64,000 nt of DNA. Origin: Curtobacterium sp. TC1. Lineage in GTDB: Bacteria; Actinomycetota; Actinomycetes; Actinomycetales; Microbacteriaceae. The notes below the pieces were generated by a model. The model did no database searches and was not told the DNA's origin. It was given only the letters and a program-made list of their open reading frames with translations. Numbering within the stretch: position 1 is the first letter of the stretch; each line of letters starts with the position of its first letter. A program made the translations under genes and the position numbers. Positions 16,292 to 25,369 of this stretch are shown piece after piece. The stretch spans positions 868,001 to 932,000 of the forward strand of contig NZ_CP081964.1 in NCBI RefSeq assembly GCF_019844075.1, in the 5' to 3' direction.

Positions 16292-17039
16292 GCATCCCCT
16301 CGCCGGTGGCACCTGGCTGTACTCGGAGGAGCAGCCGGGTCTGACCGGGCTCGTCGACCTCACCGCACTGGGGTGGCGCGACACCGAGCGCAGCGCCGGA
16401 GGGCTCCGGATCGCCGCGACGTGCACGATCGCGTCGTTGCTGCGTGTGGCGCACGAGGACGACTGGCGTGCCTGGCCGCTCGTCGACCGGTGCGCCAACG
16501 CGTTGCTGGCGTCGTTCAAGGTGTGGAACCAGGCGACGGTCGGCGGCAACGTCGCGGTCGCCCTGCCGGCGGGGGCGATCACCGCGCTGCTCGTGACGCT
16601 CGACGCGATCGCGGAGGTCTGGACCCCGGACGGTGGGGAGCGCCGGGTCCCGGTGGCGGACCTGGTCACCGGGCCGCGGACGACCGACCTCGCGCCGGGC
16701 GAGGTCATCCGGGCGTTCGACGTGCCACGAGCGGCCCTCGTGGCACGCACCGGGTTCCGCCGGGTGTCCCTCAGCCCGCACGGCCGGACCGGTGCACTCG
16801 TCACGGCGCGGTGGTCGGCATCGGGCTTCGTCCTCGTCGTGACCGGGGCGACCCCGCGGCCGCTCGTGCTCCGTCACGCCGGGGTCCCGACCGCCGCGGA
16901 GGTCGACGCACGGCTGGCGGCCCACGACGCCTGGTACGACGATCCGCACGGTTCCCCGGACTGGCGGCGCGCGGTGAGCCGGCGGTTCGCGGCGGAGCTC
17001 GTCGCCGAGGCGCTCGGGACGACGGGCGGTGCGGCATGA
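16221..17039 (+). CDS. xdhB: Xanthine dehydrogenase FAD-binding subunit
   Basis: A 272-residue FAD-binding subunit of the molybdopterin dehydrogenase family. The PP-loop-like segment is [12 protein letters not shown] (about 25-36), and [25 protein letters not shown] (split around residue 110) is the second FAD contact. In the holoenzyme it takes electrons from the Fe-S clusters and reduces NAD. The ATG at 16221 is the only start because an in-frame stop lies upstream; its ribosome-binding site is weak. It overlaps the next gene by 4 nt (ATGA). Confidence 0.9.
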   Translation: MDLVSVRTVRTPSHRDDLSFGPGEHPLAGGTWLYSEEQPGLTGLVDLTALGWRDTERSAGGLRIAATCTIASLLRVAHEDDWRAWPLVDRCANALLASFKVWNQATVGGNVAVALPAGAITALLVTLDAIAEVWTPDGGERRVPVADLVTGPRTTDLAPGEVIRAFDVPRAALVARTGFRRVSLSPHGRTGALVTARWSASGFVLVVTGATPRPLVLRHAGVPTAAEVDARLAAHDAWYDDPHGSPDWRRAVSRRFAAELVAEALGTTGGAA

Positions 17040-19813
17040 GGTTCGAGGTCGACGGCGCGACGGTGGACGCCGAACCGCAGCCCGGTCAGGTCCTCCGCAC
17101 CCTGCTCCGCGAGCACGGGGTGACGTCCGTGAAGAAGGGCTGCGACGCGGGCGACTGCGGTGCGTGCTCGGTGCTCGTCGACGGTGTGCCGGTCCACTCC
17201 TGCATCACGCCGGCGCACCGGATGGCGGGTCGTGCCGTCACCACGGCGGCGGGGCTCGGCACGCCGGAGGACCCGCACCCCGTGCAGCGTGCGTTCGCCG
17301 AGGCCCCGGGCTTCCAGTGCGGCTTCTGCACCGCCGGGTACGTCGTCACGGCGTCCACGCTCGACGAGGACGCCCTGGCCGACCGGCACCGTGCGCTGAA
17401 GGGCAACCTCTGCCGGTGCACCGGGTACCGGGCGATCGAGGACGCCCTGGACGGGGTCGCGAACACGGCCTGCGCGGCGGCCGGTCAGGCGATCGGCACG
17501 TCGGTCGCCGCCCCGGCGGCGATGGCGATCGTGACCGGACGCGAGGAGTACACGCTCGACGTGCGGCGGACGGAGGGGCTGCTGCACCTCGCGGTCCTCG
17601 GCAGCCCGCACCCGCACGCCCGCATCGTGTCGATCGACACGGCGGAGGCCGAAGCCCTGCCGGGCGTGCACGCCGTCCTCACGCACCACGACGACCCCGG
17701 CGTGCTGTTCTCCACGGGTCGGCACGAGTCCCGCCTGGACGACCCGGACGACACCCGGGTGCTCGACCGCGTGCTCCGGTTCCGTGGGCAGCGCGTGGCC
17801 GCCGTCGTCGCGGACAGCGTCCGGATCGCCGAGCAGGCCTGCGCCCTCGTGGGGGTGCGCTACGAGGTGCTGCCGAGCGTGCACGACCCGGACGCGGCCC
17901 GTGCCGCCGGCGCTCCGCTCCTGCACGCCGACAAGACGACCCAGGAGCACCGGATCGCCGAGCCGGGCCGCAACGTGGTCGCCGCCCTGCACGGCGAGAC
18001 GGGCGACGTCGACGGAGCCCTGGCGACGGCCGCGGCCACCGTCGAGGGCACCTGGACGACGGGCCGCGTCTCGCACGCCGCGCTCGAGACCCACGCGACC
18101 CGCGGGTCCGTCGACCGGGACGGGCGGCTCGTGCTCCGGACCGCGACGCAGGTCCCGTTCCTGGTGCGGGACGAGATCGCGCACGTGTTCGGCCTCGACC
18201 CGAGCCGAGTCCGTGTCGTCGCGAAGCGCGTCGGCGGTGGGTTCGGCGGGAAGCAGGAGTTGCTGACCGAGGACCTGGTCACCCTCGCGGTGCTGCGGAC
18301 CGGTCGCGCGGTGCAGTACGAGTTCAGCCGGCGTGACGAGTTCACGATCGCCCCGACCCGGCACCCGATGCGCGTGCGGGTCCGGCTCGGTGCCGACGCC
18401 GCGGGACACCTGACGGCACTGCACGTCGACCAGACCATGGACACCGGCGCGTACGGCAACCACGGGATCGGGGTCATGTTCCACTCCGTCAGCGAGTCCG
18501 TCGCCGTCTACCGGTGCCCGTCGAAGCGCGTGGACGCGGAGTCCGTGTACACGAACAACCTGCCGTCCGGGGCGTTCCGCGGGTACGGGCTCGGCCAGGT
18601 CGTGTTCGCGATCGAGTCCGCCATGGACGAGCTCGCCCGGGAGCTCGGCATCGACCCGCTCGACCTGCGGCGGCGGAACGTCGTGGTCCCCGGAGACCCC
18701 CTCGTGGTCACGGACCCGGACGAGCAGGACGACCTGCGCTGGGAGGGCAGCTACGGACTCGACCAGTGCATCGACCTGGTGGAGGACGCCCTCCGCGCGC
18801 CGGTACCCGAGGTCCCGTGCATGGACGGGCCGCCGCTGGACGACTCCGGTGACTGGGCGTTCGGCACCGGGGTCGCCCTCGCGGCGATCGCGACGATGCC
18901 GCCGCGCGGGCACCACGCGCACGTGTCGGTCGAGGCCACGGCGGAGGGCCGGTACCGCATCGGCGTCGGCACGGCCGAGTTCGGCAACGGGACGACGACG
19001 GTGCACACGCAGCTCGTCGCCACCGCCCTCGGCACCACCACGGACCGGGTCGACGTGCACCAGTCGGACACCGACGCTGCCCGGCACGACACCGGGGCGT
19101 TCGGGTCCGCCGGGGTCGTGGTCGCCGGCAAGGCGCTGTACGCCGCGGCACAGGCACTGCGGGAGGACATGACCGGGCGTGCCCTCGGGATCGTCGCCGC
19201 CCGGACACCCCGGACCGCGTCGGGTCCGCTCGGGCCGGCGGTCTCGATCGGGCCGGACGGCGTCCGCATCGGGGAGGAGCTCGTCGGGCACGCCGAGCTG
19301 CTCGCCGACGGCCCGCTCGTCGCGCACGGCAGCCACGACGGCACGCCACGGTCGCTCGCGTTCACCGTGCACGGCGCCCGGGTGGCGGTGCACCGGCCGA
19401 CGGGCGAGGTCCGCGTGCTGCACAGCGTGCAGGCGGTGGACGCCGGCACCGTCCTGAACCCGGAACAGCTCCGCGGCCAGGTGGAGGGCGGCGCCGCGCA
19501 GGCGATCGGCTCGGCGCTGTACGAGGAGGTCGTGCTGGACGAGACCGGTCGGGTGACGACCGACGCGTTCCGGGCGTACCGGGTGCCGAAGATCTCCGAC
19601 GTGCCCCGCACCGAGGTGCGCTTCGCCGACACGCACGACCCGCTCGGCCCCCTCGGCGCGAAGTCGATGAGCGAGGCGCCGTACAACCCGGTCGCGCCAG
19701 CCGTCGCGAACGCGGTGCGCGACGCCGTCGGCGTGCGCCCCCACCGCTTGCCGATGACGCGCGACCGGGTCTGGGCGATGCTCCAGGACGCGACCGATGC
19801 CGGGGGTGCGTGA
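17036..19813 (+). CDS. xdhA: Xanthine dehydrogenase, fused [2Fe-2S] and molybdopterin subunits
   Basis: A 925-residue protein combining the small and large subunits of a xanthine dehydrogenase. Residues 1-150 hold two [2Fe-2S] sites: [15 protein letters not shown] plus a later Cys, then CGFCTAGYV with CRCTGYR. The molybdopterin part follows (about 170-925) with [15 protein letters not shown] and the catalytic Glu in [12 protein letters not shown]. The FAD domain is encoded separately just upstream, whereas most bacterial enzymes fuse Fe-S with FAD or split all three. It oxidises hypoxanthine and xanthine to urate, feeding the nearby uricase. Substrate is inferred from that context. Confidence 0.92.
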   Translation: MRFEVDGATVDAEPQPGQVLRTLLREHGVTSVKKGCDAGDCGACSVLVDGVPVHSCITPAHRMAGRAVTTAAGLGTPEDPHPVQRAFAEAPGFQCGFCTAGYVVTASTLDEDALADRHRALKGNLCRCTGYRAIEDALDGVANTACAAAGQAIGTSVAAPAAMAIVTGREEYTLDVRRTEGLLHLAVLGSPHPHARIVSIDTAEAEALPGVHAVLTHHDDPGVLFSTGRHESRLDDPDDTRVLDRVLRFRGQRVAAVVADSVRIAEQACALVGVRYEVLPSVHDPDAARAAGAPLLHADKTTQEHRIAEPGRNVVAALHGETGDVDGALATAAATVEGTWTTGRVSHAALETHATRGSVDRDGRLVLRTATQVPFLVRDEIAHVFGLDPSRVRVVAKRVGGGFGGKQELLTEDLVTLAVLRTGRAVQYEFSRRDEFTIAPTRHPMRVRVRLGADAAGHLTALHVDQTMDTGAYGNHGIGVMFHSVSESVAVYRCPSKRVDAESVYTNNLPSGAFRGYGLGQVVFAIESAMDELARELGIDPLDLRRRNVVVPGDPLVVTDPDEQDDLRWEGSYGLDQCIDLVEDALRAPVPEVPCMDGPPLDDSGDWAFGTGVALAAIATMPPRGHHAHVSVEATAEGRYRIGVGTAEFGNGTTTVHTQLVATALGTTTDRVDVHQSDTDAARHDTGAFGSAGVVVAGKALYAAAQALREDMTGRALGIVAARTPRTASGPLGPAVSIGPDGVRIGEELVGHAELLADGPLVAHGSHDGTPRSLAFTVHGARVAVHRPTGEVRVLHSVQAVDAGTVLNPEQLRGQVEGGAAQAIGSALYEEVVLDETGRVTTDAFRAYRVPKISDVPRTEVRFADTHDPLGPLGAKSMSEAPYNPVAPAVANAVRDAVGVRPHRLPMTRDRVWAMLQDATDAGGA

Positions 19814-20805
19814 TGTTCGAACTGGCACCGCGCCTCCTGGCCGCCCTCGACGCGGGGGACCCCGTGGTCGTCGCGACGGCCGTCGCGATGACGGGCAGCG
19901 CGCCGACCGGCGTCGGCTCGTCGATGGCCGTCCTGCCCGGCGGTCAGGTCGTCGGCACCATCTCCGGCGGGTGCGTCGAGGGGGCGTTGTTCGACACCGC
20001 GGAACAGGTCCTCGAGACGGGCGAGGCGGTGCTCGAACGCTTCGGGTTCGACGACGACCCGGACGACGTCGACGCGATGTGGGCACCGGCGCTCCGCTGC
20101 GGCGGTCGCGTCGAGGTCCTGGTCCGTCGCGTCCGTCCCGAGGACGCCGACGTCGTGGACGCGCTCCGGCGCGCGGCGTCCGGGGTGCCGACGTCGCTCG
20201 GCCTCTCGCTCGACCCGTCGACGCTCGGCGCGGTCGTGCACGTCCCCGACGGCTGCGGCGGCCGGCTCTTCGTGGAGCGCGCCGACGTCCGGCCGCGGTG
20301 CATCGTGGTGGGCGCGGTCGAGTTCGCCGTGGCCCTGACGAACACGGCTGCGGTGCTGGGCTACGCCGTGACGGTCGTCGACCCGCGGCCGGTGTTCCTG
20401 ACCGACGAGCGCTTCCCGGCCGCCGACGAACGCATCGTGGGCTGGCCGACGCGTGTGGTCGAGGCGTTGCCGGTGGACGCGACCACCGCCGTCGTGGTGC
20501 TCTCGCACGACGACCGGTTCGACGCCGCCGTGGTCGACTCGGCGCTCCGACGGGGTGCCGGGTACGTCGGGGCGATGGGCTCCCGCACGACGAACGCACG
20601 CCGGATGGCGGAGCTGCGCGCGCTCGGGACACCGGACACCGACCGGCTGCGGTCCCCGATCGGGCTCGACATCGGTGCGACGACGCCGGCCGAGATGGCG
20701 GTCGCGATCATGGCCGAGGTGATCGCGGTCCGGACCGGCGCCGGCGGCGGTGCGCTCGTCGACGGTGTCGGTCCCATCCACCGCCGGGCGGTGTCCACGA
20801 GCTGA
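19813..20805 (+). CDS. xdhC: XdhC-family Moco insertion/maturation protein
   Basis: A 330-residue XdhC/CoxI protein that binds sulfurated molybdenum cofactor and delivers it to the dehydrogenase. The N-terminal XdhC domain shows ATAVAMTGSAPTGVGSSMAV and GTISGGCVEGAL; a Rossmann-like C-terminal half holds VTVVDPRPVF and YVGAMGSRTTNARR. The ATG at 19813 overlaps the previous stop (TGATG); a GTG at 19810 would add one residue. It closes the xdhB-xdhA-xdhC operon. Confidence 0.93.
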   Translation: MFELAPRLLAALDAGDPVVVATAVAMTGSAPTGVGSSMAVLPGGQVVGTISGGCVEGALFDTAEQVLETGEAVLERFGFDDDPDDVDAMWAPALRCGGRVEVLVRRVRPEDADVVDALRRAASGVPTSLGLSLDPSTLGAVVHVPDGCGGRLFVERADVRPRCIVVGAVEFAVALTNTAAVLGYAVTVVDPRPVFLTDERFPAADERIVGWPTRVVEALPVDATTAVVVLSHDDRFDAAVVDSALRRGAGYVGAMGSRTTNARRMAELRALGTPDTDRLRSPIGLDIGATTPAEMAVAIMAEVIAVRTGAGGGALVDGVGPIHRRAVSTS

Positions 20806-20825
20806 GCCGGCGGCGCGCGATCCGG

Positions 20826-22124
20826 TCAGACGACGGCGGGTGTCCGGGCCAACCGCTCGGCCAGTCGCGCCGCGATCTCCCGCTCGTCCGCCGCGACGAG
20901 CTCCCCGTCGCGGACCACCACGCGTCCACCCACGACGACGTGTCGGGGCCGCCGCCCGGGAGCGGCCCAGAGCAGTCCCGCGACGGGGTCGGCGACGCCC
21001 GCGTCCGCCACTCCGGAGACGTCCCACACGCACAGGTCGCCCGCGCTCCCGGCGCCGAGGTGCCCGAGCTCCGGGCGTCCGAGCCCCGCCGCGGAACCCT
21101 CCGTCGCCGCGCCGAGCACCTGCCGCGCCGGCAGCTGCGGCCCGACGAGTGCCGACACCTGCATGGCCAGCCGGGCGTCCGCGAGCAGGTGTCCGGCGTC
21201 GTTGCTGCCGCCGCCGCTCGTGCCGAGGCCGACCGGGACCCCCGCCGCGGCGAGCCGTGCGACGGGAGCGATGCCCCACCCCATCGGCACGTCGCACCCG
21301 GGGGCGTGCGTGGCGGTGACGCCCGCTGCCGCGAGCCGGGCGATCTCGTCGTCGGTGACGTCGCAGAGGTGCGCGATCGTGACGTCCGGTGCGAGCCACC
21401 CCCACTCCTCGAGCAGGTCGAGCGGACGACGGCCGTAGCGATCGAGCGCGATCGCGGTGTCGACCTGTTCGTTGGCCTGGGTCCGCCGGCGGAGTCCGTG
21501 CCGCGCCGCCACCGCGCCGAGCGCCCGGAAGGTCGCCTCGCCGTCGGAGTGCACGCCCGCCGGACCGACGGCGACCTGGAGCCCACCGTCCGGGTCCACG
21601 CCGCCGACGGCGTCGTCGTGCAGCAGCCGCGACGCGATCGCGTCCGCCGAGGCCGCCGCGCGGTCCGGGTCGTCCCGTGCCGAGCCGCGGACGAAGACGA
21701 GTCGCCCGCCGAGACCGCGGACCGCGCCCACGGTGGCCGCGGCGAGCGCGACGGTGTCGTCCGTGGTCGCCGCGGCGGGCCAGTTCAGGTGGTGGTCGGC
21801 GATCGTCGTGACGCCGGACAGGAGGCCCTCCGCGGCTCCGGCGGACGCCGCCAGTGCGTACAGCTCGGGGTCGTGCCCCACCCGCCCGTACGCCGCGGCC
21901 ATGGTCGGGAGCCAGGCCGCCATCGGCACGCCGCGGGTCCCGGGCAGGGAGCGGAACGCGGTCTGGAGGAGGTGGTGGTGCGCGTTGACGAGGCCGGCCG
22001 TGACGACGCACCCGGATGCGTCGAGGGTGGTGGCGAGGTCGCTGCCGTCGTCGACGACGACGCCGCCCTCCCGTTCGGTCCGAGGGTCGACGAGGACGCG
22101 GAGGGCACCGGTGACGGTCAGCAT
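20826..22124 (-). CDS. Amidohydrolase, 8-oxoguanine/guanine-deaminase-like
   Basis: A 432-residue metal-dependent deaminase of the amidohydrolase superfamily. Metal ligands are in LVNAHHHLLQTAF (about 67-79), a later QANEQ replaces the usual HxxE region, then IAHLCDV and GTSGGGSNDAG. NxHHHxxQT is typical of 8-oxoguanine deaminases and hydroxyatrazine hydrolases. With xdh next door it probably converts guanine or oxidised guanine to a xanthine-type product. The ATG at 22124 appears leaderless, with a GlnR-type box upstream on the minus strand. It ends tail to tail with xdhC. Confidence 0.82.
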   Translation of the reverse strand: MLTVTGALRVLVDPRTEREGGVVVDDGSDLATTLDASGCVVTAGLVNAHHHLLQTAFRSLPGTRGVPMAAWLPTMAAAYGRVGHDPELYALAASAGAAEGLLSGVTTIADHHLNWPAAATTDDTVALAAATVGAVRGLGGRLVFVRGSARDDPDRAAASADAIASRLLHDDAVGGVDPDGGLQVAVGPAGVHSDGEATFRALGAVAARHGLRRRTQANEQVDTAIALDRYGRRPLDLLEEWGWLAPDVTIAHLCDVTDDEIARLAAAGVTATHAPGCDVPMGWGIAPVARLAAAGVPVGLGTSGGGSNDAGHLLADARLAMQVSALVGPQLPARQVLGAATEGSAAGLGRPELGHLGAGSAGDLCVWDVSGVADAGVADPVAGLLWAAPGRRPRHVVVGGRVVVRDGELVAADEREIAARLAERLARTPAVV

Positions 22125-22131
22125 GGTGGTG

Positions 22132-22201
22132 TTTCTAGCAGTCCCCTGTTTCCGGCCCGTGACCGGCCGGAAACACCCGGGGAACACGCGGACCGTAGGT
22201 T
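22132..22201. promoter_or_regulatory. Divergent promoters sharing one GlnR-type half-site
   Basis: The 29-bp palindrome TGTTTCCGGCC-n7-GGCCGGAAACA (22147-22175) contains GTGAC (22159-22163), which serves both strands. Plus: GTGAC-n6-GAAAC (22170-22174), GGAAC (22181-22185), 10 nt, TAGGTT (22196-22201). Minus: GTCAC-n6-GAAAC (22152-22148), 10 nt, TAGAAA (22137-22132). Each -10 ends 6 or 7 nt before an ATG, predicting two leaderless transcripts. Confidence 0.7.
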
Positions 22202-22207
22202 CGCCCC

Positions 22208-23605
22208 ATGACGCAGACCCTGATCCGCGCCGGCTGGGTGCTCACCGCAGCACCCGACGGCGCCGCCACGCCCGCCGCGATCCGCGACGGAGCCGTGCTC
22301 CTCGACGGCGACCGGATCGCCGCGGTCGGCACCTACGCCGACCTCGCCGCGGCCCACCCGGACGCACCGGTGCGCGGCGGTGCGTACGACGTCGTCACGC
22401 CCGGCTTCGTGAACACCCACGGCCACTTCAGCGAGGGGCTCATCACGGGGATCGGTTCGCAGTACACGCTGTGGGAGTGGCTCACGGCGTTGATCGGGCG
22501 CGTCAACCCGGTGATGACCCGGGACAAGGCGTACGCGGGCACGGTGCTGCAGGGCATCCAGCTGCTCCGGAGCGGGGTGACGACGGCGAACGACATGTTC
22601 TGCGCCGACCCGGTGCCGGACGAACCGGCGACGCCCGGTGTGGTGCAGGCACTCGAGGAACTCGGGCTGCGCGGGGTCGTGTCGTTCGGCTCCGGCGACG
22701 TCGACCGCGACTTCGGCGCGACGCCCATCCTGGAGGAGTTCGAGGCCCTGCGCGAGGCCGCCGACGCCAGCCGGTACAGCACGTTCCGGGTCGGCGTCTC
22801 GTCGATCGGGCGGTACACGGACGACACCTGGCAGGAGCACGTCGACTACGCGGTCGCCGGCGGCCACGGCGTGCACGTGCACTTCCACGAGGTGCGCGAG
22901 GAGGTCACCGCGGCCCGGCAGCGCACCGGACGGACGGCCATCGGGCACGCCGAGGCGACGGGCATGTTCCAGGTCCCGGTGATCGCCGCGCACAGCGTCT
23001 GGGTGGACCGCGAGGACCGGGAACGGTACGCGGCCAACGGCGTCGGCGTGGCCCACAACCCGGTCGCGAACGGGATCCTCGCCAGCGGCATCGCCCCGAT
23101 CGCGGAACTCCGTGCGCTGGGGGTCCCGGTGGGCATCGGCGTCGACGGCCCGGCGTCGAACGACTCCCAGGACTTCCTGCAGGCGATGAAGACGGCCGCG
23201 CTGCTCGCCCGGGTGCGGGACCTGCAGGCCACCGCGATGAGCGCCCGCGAGGCCTTCGAGATGGGCACGATCGGCGGTGCCCGTGCCCTGCGCATGGAGG
23301 ACGAGATCGGCTCGCTGGAGCCGGGCAAGCGCGCGGACCTGGTCGTCCTCGACGGCGACTCCCCGACCCTCGCCAACGTCCACGACCCCTACCAGGCGGT
23401 GGTCTTCGTCGCCGGCAGTCGCGAGGTCCGCGACGTCTGGGTGGACGGGGAGCTGAGCGTCGCGGACGGCGACGTCACCCGGGTGGACGTGCGTGAGGCG
23501 GTCGAACGGGCGCGTCCGCTCGCTCGGCAGCTCGTGGCCGAAGCGGGGCTGGAGCGCCTGTCCGCGCTCACCGGCGGCACACTCGACGGCACGGAGCGTC
23601 CGTAG
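22208..23605 (+). CDS. Amidohydrolase, purine/adenosine-type deaminase
   Basis: A 465-residue metal-dependent amidohydrolase. Features: VVTPGFVNTHGHFSEGL with the HxH metal pair (about 65-80), VHVHFHEVREE, IAAHSVW and GVDGPASNDSQDF with the catalytic Asp. The overall form resembles methylthioadenosine/S-adenosylhomocysteine deaminases and related guanine deaminases; in this purine island a nucleobase deaminase is most likely. The ATG at 22208 lies 6 nt after a TAGGTT -10, so it is probably leaderless. Divergent from the other deaminase and likely co-controlled with it. Confidence 0.85.
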   Translation: MTQTLIRAGWVLTAAPDGAATPAAIRDGAVLLDGDRIAAVGTYADLAAAHPDAPVRGGAYDVVTPGFVNTHGHFSEGLITGIGSQYTLWEWLTALIGRVNPVMTRDKAYAGTVLQGIQLLRSGVTTANDMFCADPVPDEPATPGVVQALEELGLRGVVSFGSGDVDRDFGATPILEEFEALREAADASRYSTFRVGVSSIGRYTDDTWQEHVDYAVAGGHGVHVHFHEVREEVTAARQRTGRTAIGHAEATGMFQVPVIAAHSVWVDREDRERYAANGVGVAHNPVANGILASGIAPIAELRALGVPVGIGVDGPASNDSQDFLQAMKTAALLARVRDLQATAMSAREAFEMGTIGGARALRMEDEIGSLEPGKRADLVVLDGDSPTLANVHDPYQAVVFVAGSREVRDVWVDGELSVADGDVTRVDVREAVERARPLARQLVAEAGLERLSALTGGTLDGTERP

Positions 23606-23614
23606 TCCGTCCGG

Positions 23615-24568
23615 TCAGAGTTCCAGCACCAGTCGCGGGCAGCCGCGCCGGGCGCGGGACACGCAGACCATCATGGTGCGGTCGTCGGCCTGCTCCTCCG
23701 GGCTGAGCACGGTGTCCCGGTGCTCGACCGCGCCCTCGAGCACGGGGGTCTCGCAGGTGCCGCACGTGCCCTCCCGGCAGGACGAGAGCACGAAGGCGCC
23801 GGCGTCCTCCGCGACCTCGAGCAGGGTCCGGTCGGCGGGGACCGTCACGGTGACGCCGGTGACCGTGAGCTCGACCTCGAAGGCCTCGCCGGGGGCGTCG
23901 ACGTCCGCGGCGGGCTCGAAGCGCTCGACGCGGACGCTGCCCGCCGGCCAGTGCGCGGCAGCGGCCTCGACCGCGTCCATGAGCCCGCGCGGCCCGCAGC
24001 AGTACACGACCGCGTCGCGCGGTGCGGCGAGGAGCGCGTCGACGTCGAGCCGGACGCCCTCGTCGGCCGCGGCCACGACGACCCGGTCGGGGTGCGCCGC
24101 GACGAGCTCGTGCACGAACGCCATGCGGTCGCGGGACCGCCCCGCGTAGTGGAGCTCCCACGGGGTTCCGGCGCGTTCGGCGGCGGCGATCATCGACCGG
24201 ATCGGCGTGATCCCGATGCCCCCGGCGACGAAGACCGCGGGGCGTGCCGGGTCGTGGCCGAAGTGGTTCCGCGGTCCGGCCACCGCGACCTCGTCGCCGA
24301 CCGCCAGGCCCTCGTGCACGGCGACCGATCCGCCGCGGCCGTCTGGCTCGCGGAGCACGGCGATGCGCCAGTGTCCGTCGACCGTCGTCGTGACGAGCGA
24401 GTACTGCCGTTCGGTCCCGGGGGAGACCTCGAGGTCGACGTGCGCTCCGGGTTCCCAGTCCGGCAACGCCGGACCGTCGACCGGGGCGAGGTCGAGTGCG
24501 ACGACGTCCGTGGCGACCTCGTGGCGGGCGGCGATGCGCACCCGCCGACGCTCCGGCACGGCGTTCAC
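23615..24568 (-). CDS. Phthalate-dioxygenase-reductase-like flavoprotein with C-terminal ferredoxin
   Basis: A 317-residue electron-transfer protein. The flavin-binding RQYSLVTT-like segment (about residues 54-61) and GGIGITPIRSM mark the flavin and NAD domains, YCCGPRGLM is the NAD motif, and the C-terminal [2Fe-2S] domain has CREGTCGTCE plus a later Cys. It normally passes electrons from NAD(P)H to a Rieske-type oxygenase, as in VanB or HpxE. No Rieske oxygenase gene is in the window. The GTG start overlaps the upstream regulator gene by 4 nt (GTGA), so both are one transcript. Confidence 0.88.
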   Translation of the reverse strand: MNAVPERRRVRIAARHEVATDVVALDLAPVDGPALPDWEPGAHVDLEVSPGTERQYSLVTTTVDGHWRIAVLREPDGRGGSVAVHEGLAVGDEVAVAGPRNHFGHDPARPAVFVAGGIGITPIRSMIAAAERAGTPWELHYAGRSRDRMAFVHELVAAHPDRVVVAAADEGVRLDVDALLAAPRDAVVYCCGPRGLMDAVEAAAAHWPAGSVRVERFEPAADVDAPGEAFEVELTVTGVTVTVPADRTLLEVAEDAGAFVLSSCREGTCGTCETPVLEGAVEHRDTVLSPEEQADDRTMMVCVSRARRGCPRLVLEL

Positions 24569-25182
24569 GCGATCGCTCCGGCGCGCGGGGTCTCCTTGAC
24601 CACGATCATGTGGAAGCGGGTGCCGTCCGCGCTGCACCACCGGTGGCCGGTGCCGCCGCGGTAGTACGCCGAGTCGCCGGGACCGAGGTCGAGCGGTTCC
24701 CGTCCGCGCAGGTCGAGGTGCACGCGGCCGGCGAGCACGGTGAGGAACTCGTCCTCGTGGTGCTCGAAGTACTCGCCGAGGTCCGTGTTGTCGCCGACCC
24801 ACTCCAGCGGCTCGAACGCGTGCGGGCCGGCGTGCACGAGCAGCCGTGCCTCGCCGCTCGAGAACGGTCCGCGGGCGCCCTCGCCGGCACGGATCACCTC
24901 GGGCAGGCGGACGTCCTGCCCCGGGCGCTCGGGGGCACCGGCGGCGAGCAGTTCGACCTGGGTCGTCCCGAGCGCCGTGGCGATCTTCTCCAGGGACACC
25001 ATGCTGGCGCGGGAGTGCCCCCGCTCGACCTGGCTGAGGAACGGGTGCGACAGACCGGTCAGCTCGGCGACCTGCACGAGCGTCAGTCGTGCGGCGCGTC
25101 GGCGGGCACGGATGTGCTCACCGATCCGCTGGGTCTGATCGTCGACGACGCGGTCGGTCTCGGTGGTGGTGCCGGTGCTCAC
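24565..25182 (-). CDS. XRE-family regulator with C-terminal cupin sensor
   Basis: A 205-residue regulator. The N-terminal HTH_3 domain is LVQVAELTGLSHPFLSQVERG (split near residue 45) and the C-terminal cupin has the HHEDEFLTVLAGRVHLDLRG and GDSAYYRGGTGHRW segments (about 130-185). The layout is common in regulators of amine, purine and pyrimidine catabolism. The GTG at 25182 has AGAGGAGT upstream. It is divergent from the cytosine-deaminase-like/ABC operon and may bind the palindrome at 25326-25342; ligand unknown. Confidence 0.9.
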   Translation of the reverse strand: MSTGTTTETDRVVDDQTQRIGEHIRARRRAARLTLVQVAELTGLSHPFLSQVERGHSRASMVSLEKIATALGTTQVELLAAGAPERPGQDVRLPEVIRAGEGARGPFSSGEARLLVHAGPHAFEPLEWVGDNTDLGEYFEHHEDEFLTVLAGRVHLDLRGREPLDLGPGDSAYYRGGTGHRWCSADGTRFHMIVVKETPRAGAIA

Positions 25183-25276
25183 GCGGACTCCTCTCGTCCT
25201 CGGTTGGGCCATCCCGACCGGTCGGACGGAACGCTCGTTCCCGCTCCCGGTGACGTCGGGTCGGGCGTCACACACG

Positions 25277-25342
25277 GCAACCGCCTCGAAACGAGAGGGA
25301 AACACCGCAGCCCTAGCATCGGAGATGTTGATGCGATCAACA
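25277..25342 (+). promoter_or_regulatory. Nucleobase operon promoter: GlnR-type boxes, -10 and operator palindrome
   Basis: GCAAC (25277-25281)-n6-GAAAC (25288-25292)-n6-GAAAC (25299-25303) is followed after 10 nt by TAGCAT (25314-25319). A perfect palindrome TGTTGAT-GCG-ATCAACA (25326-25342) sits at the predicted transcription start. This suggests nitrogen-dependent activation combined with repression by a local regulator. Confidence 0.65.
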
Positions 25343-25369
25343 TTCTCACACACGATCGAGAGGCTCCGG

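Noticed and set aside
22147..22175. Purine repressor (PurR-type) operator
   Set aside because: The palindrome is striking, but the same GAAAC-N10-(-10) layout at three non-palindromic promoters fits a GlnR-type activator better.
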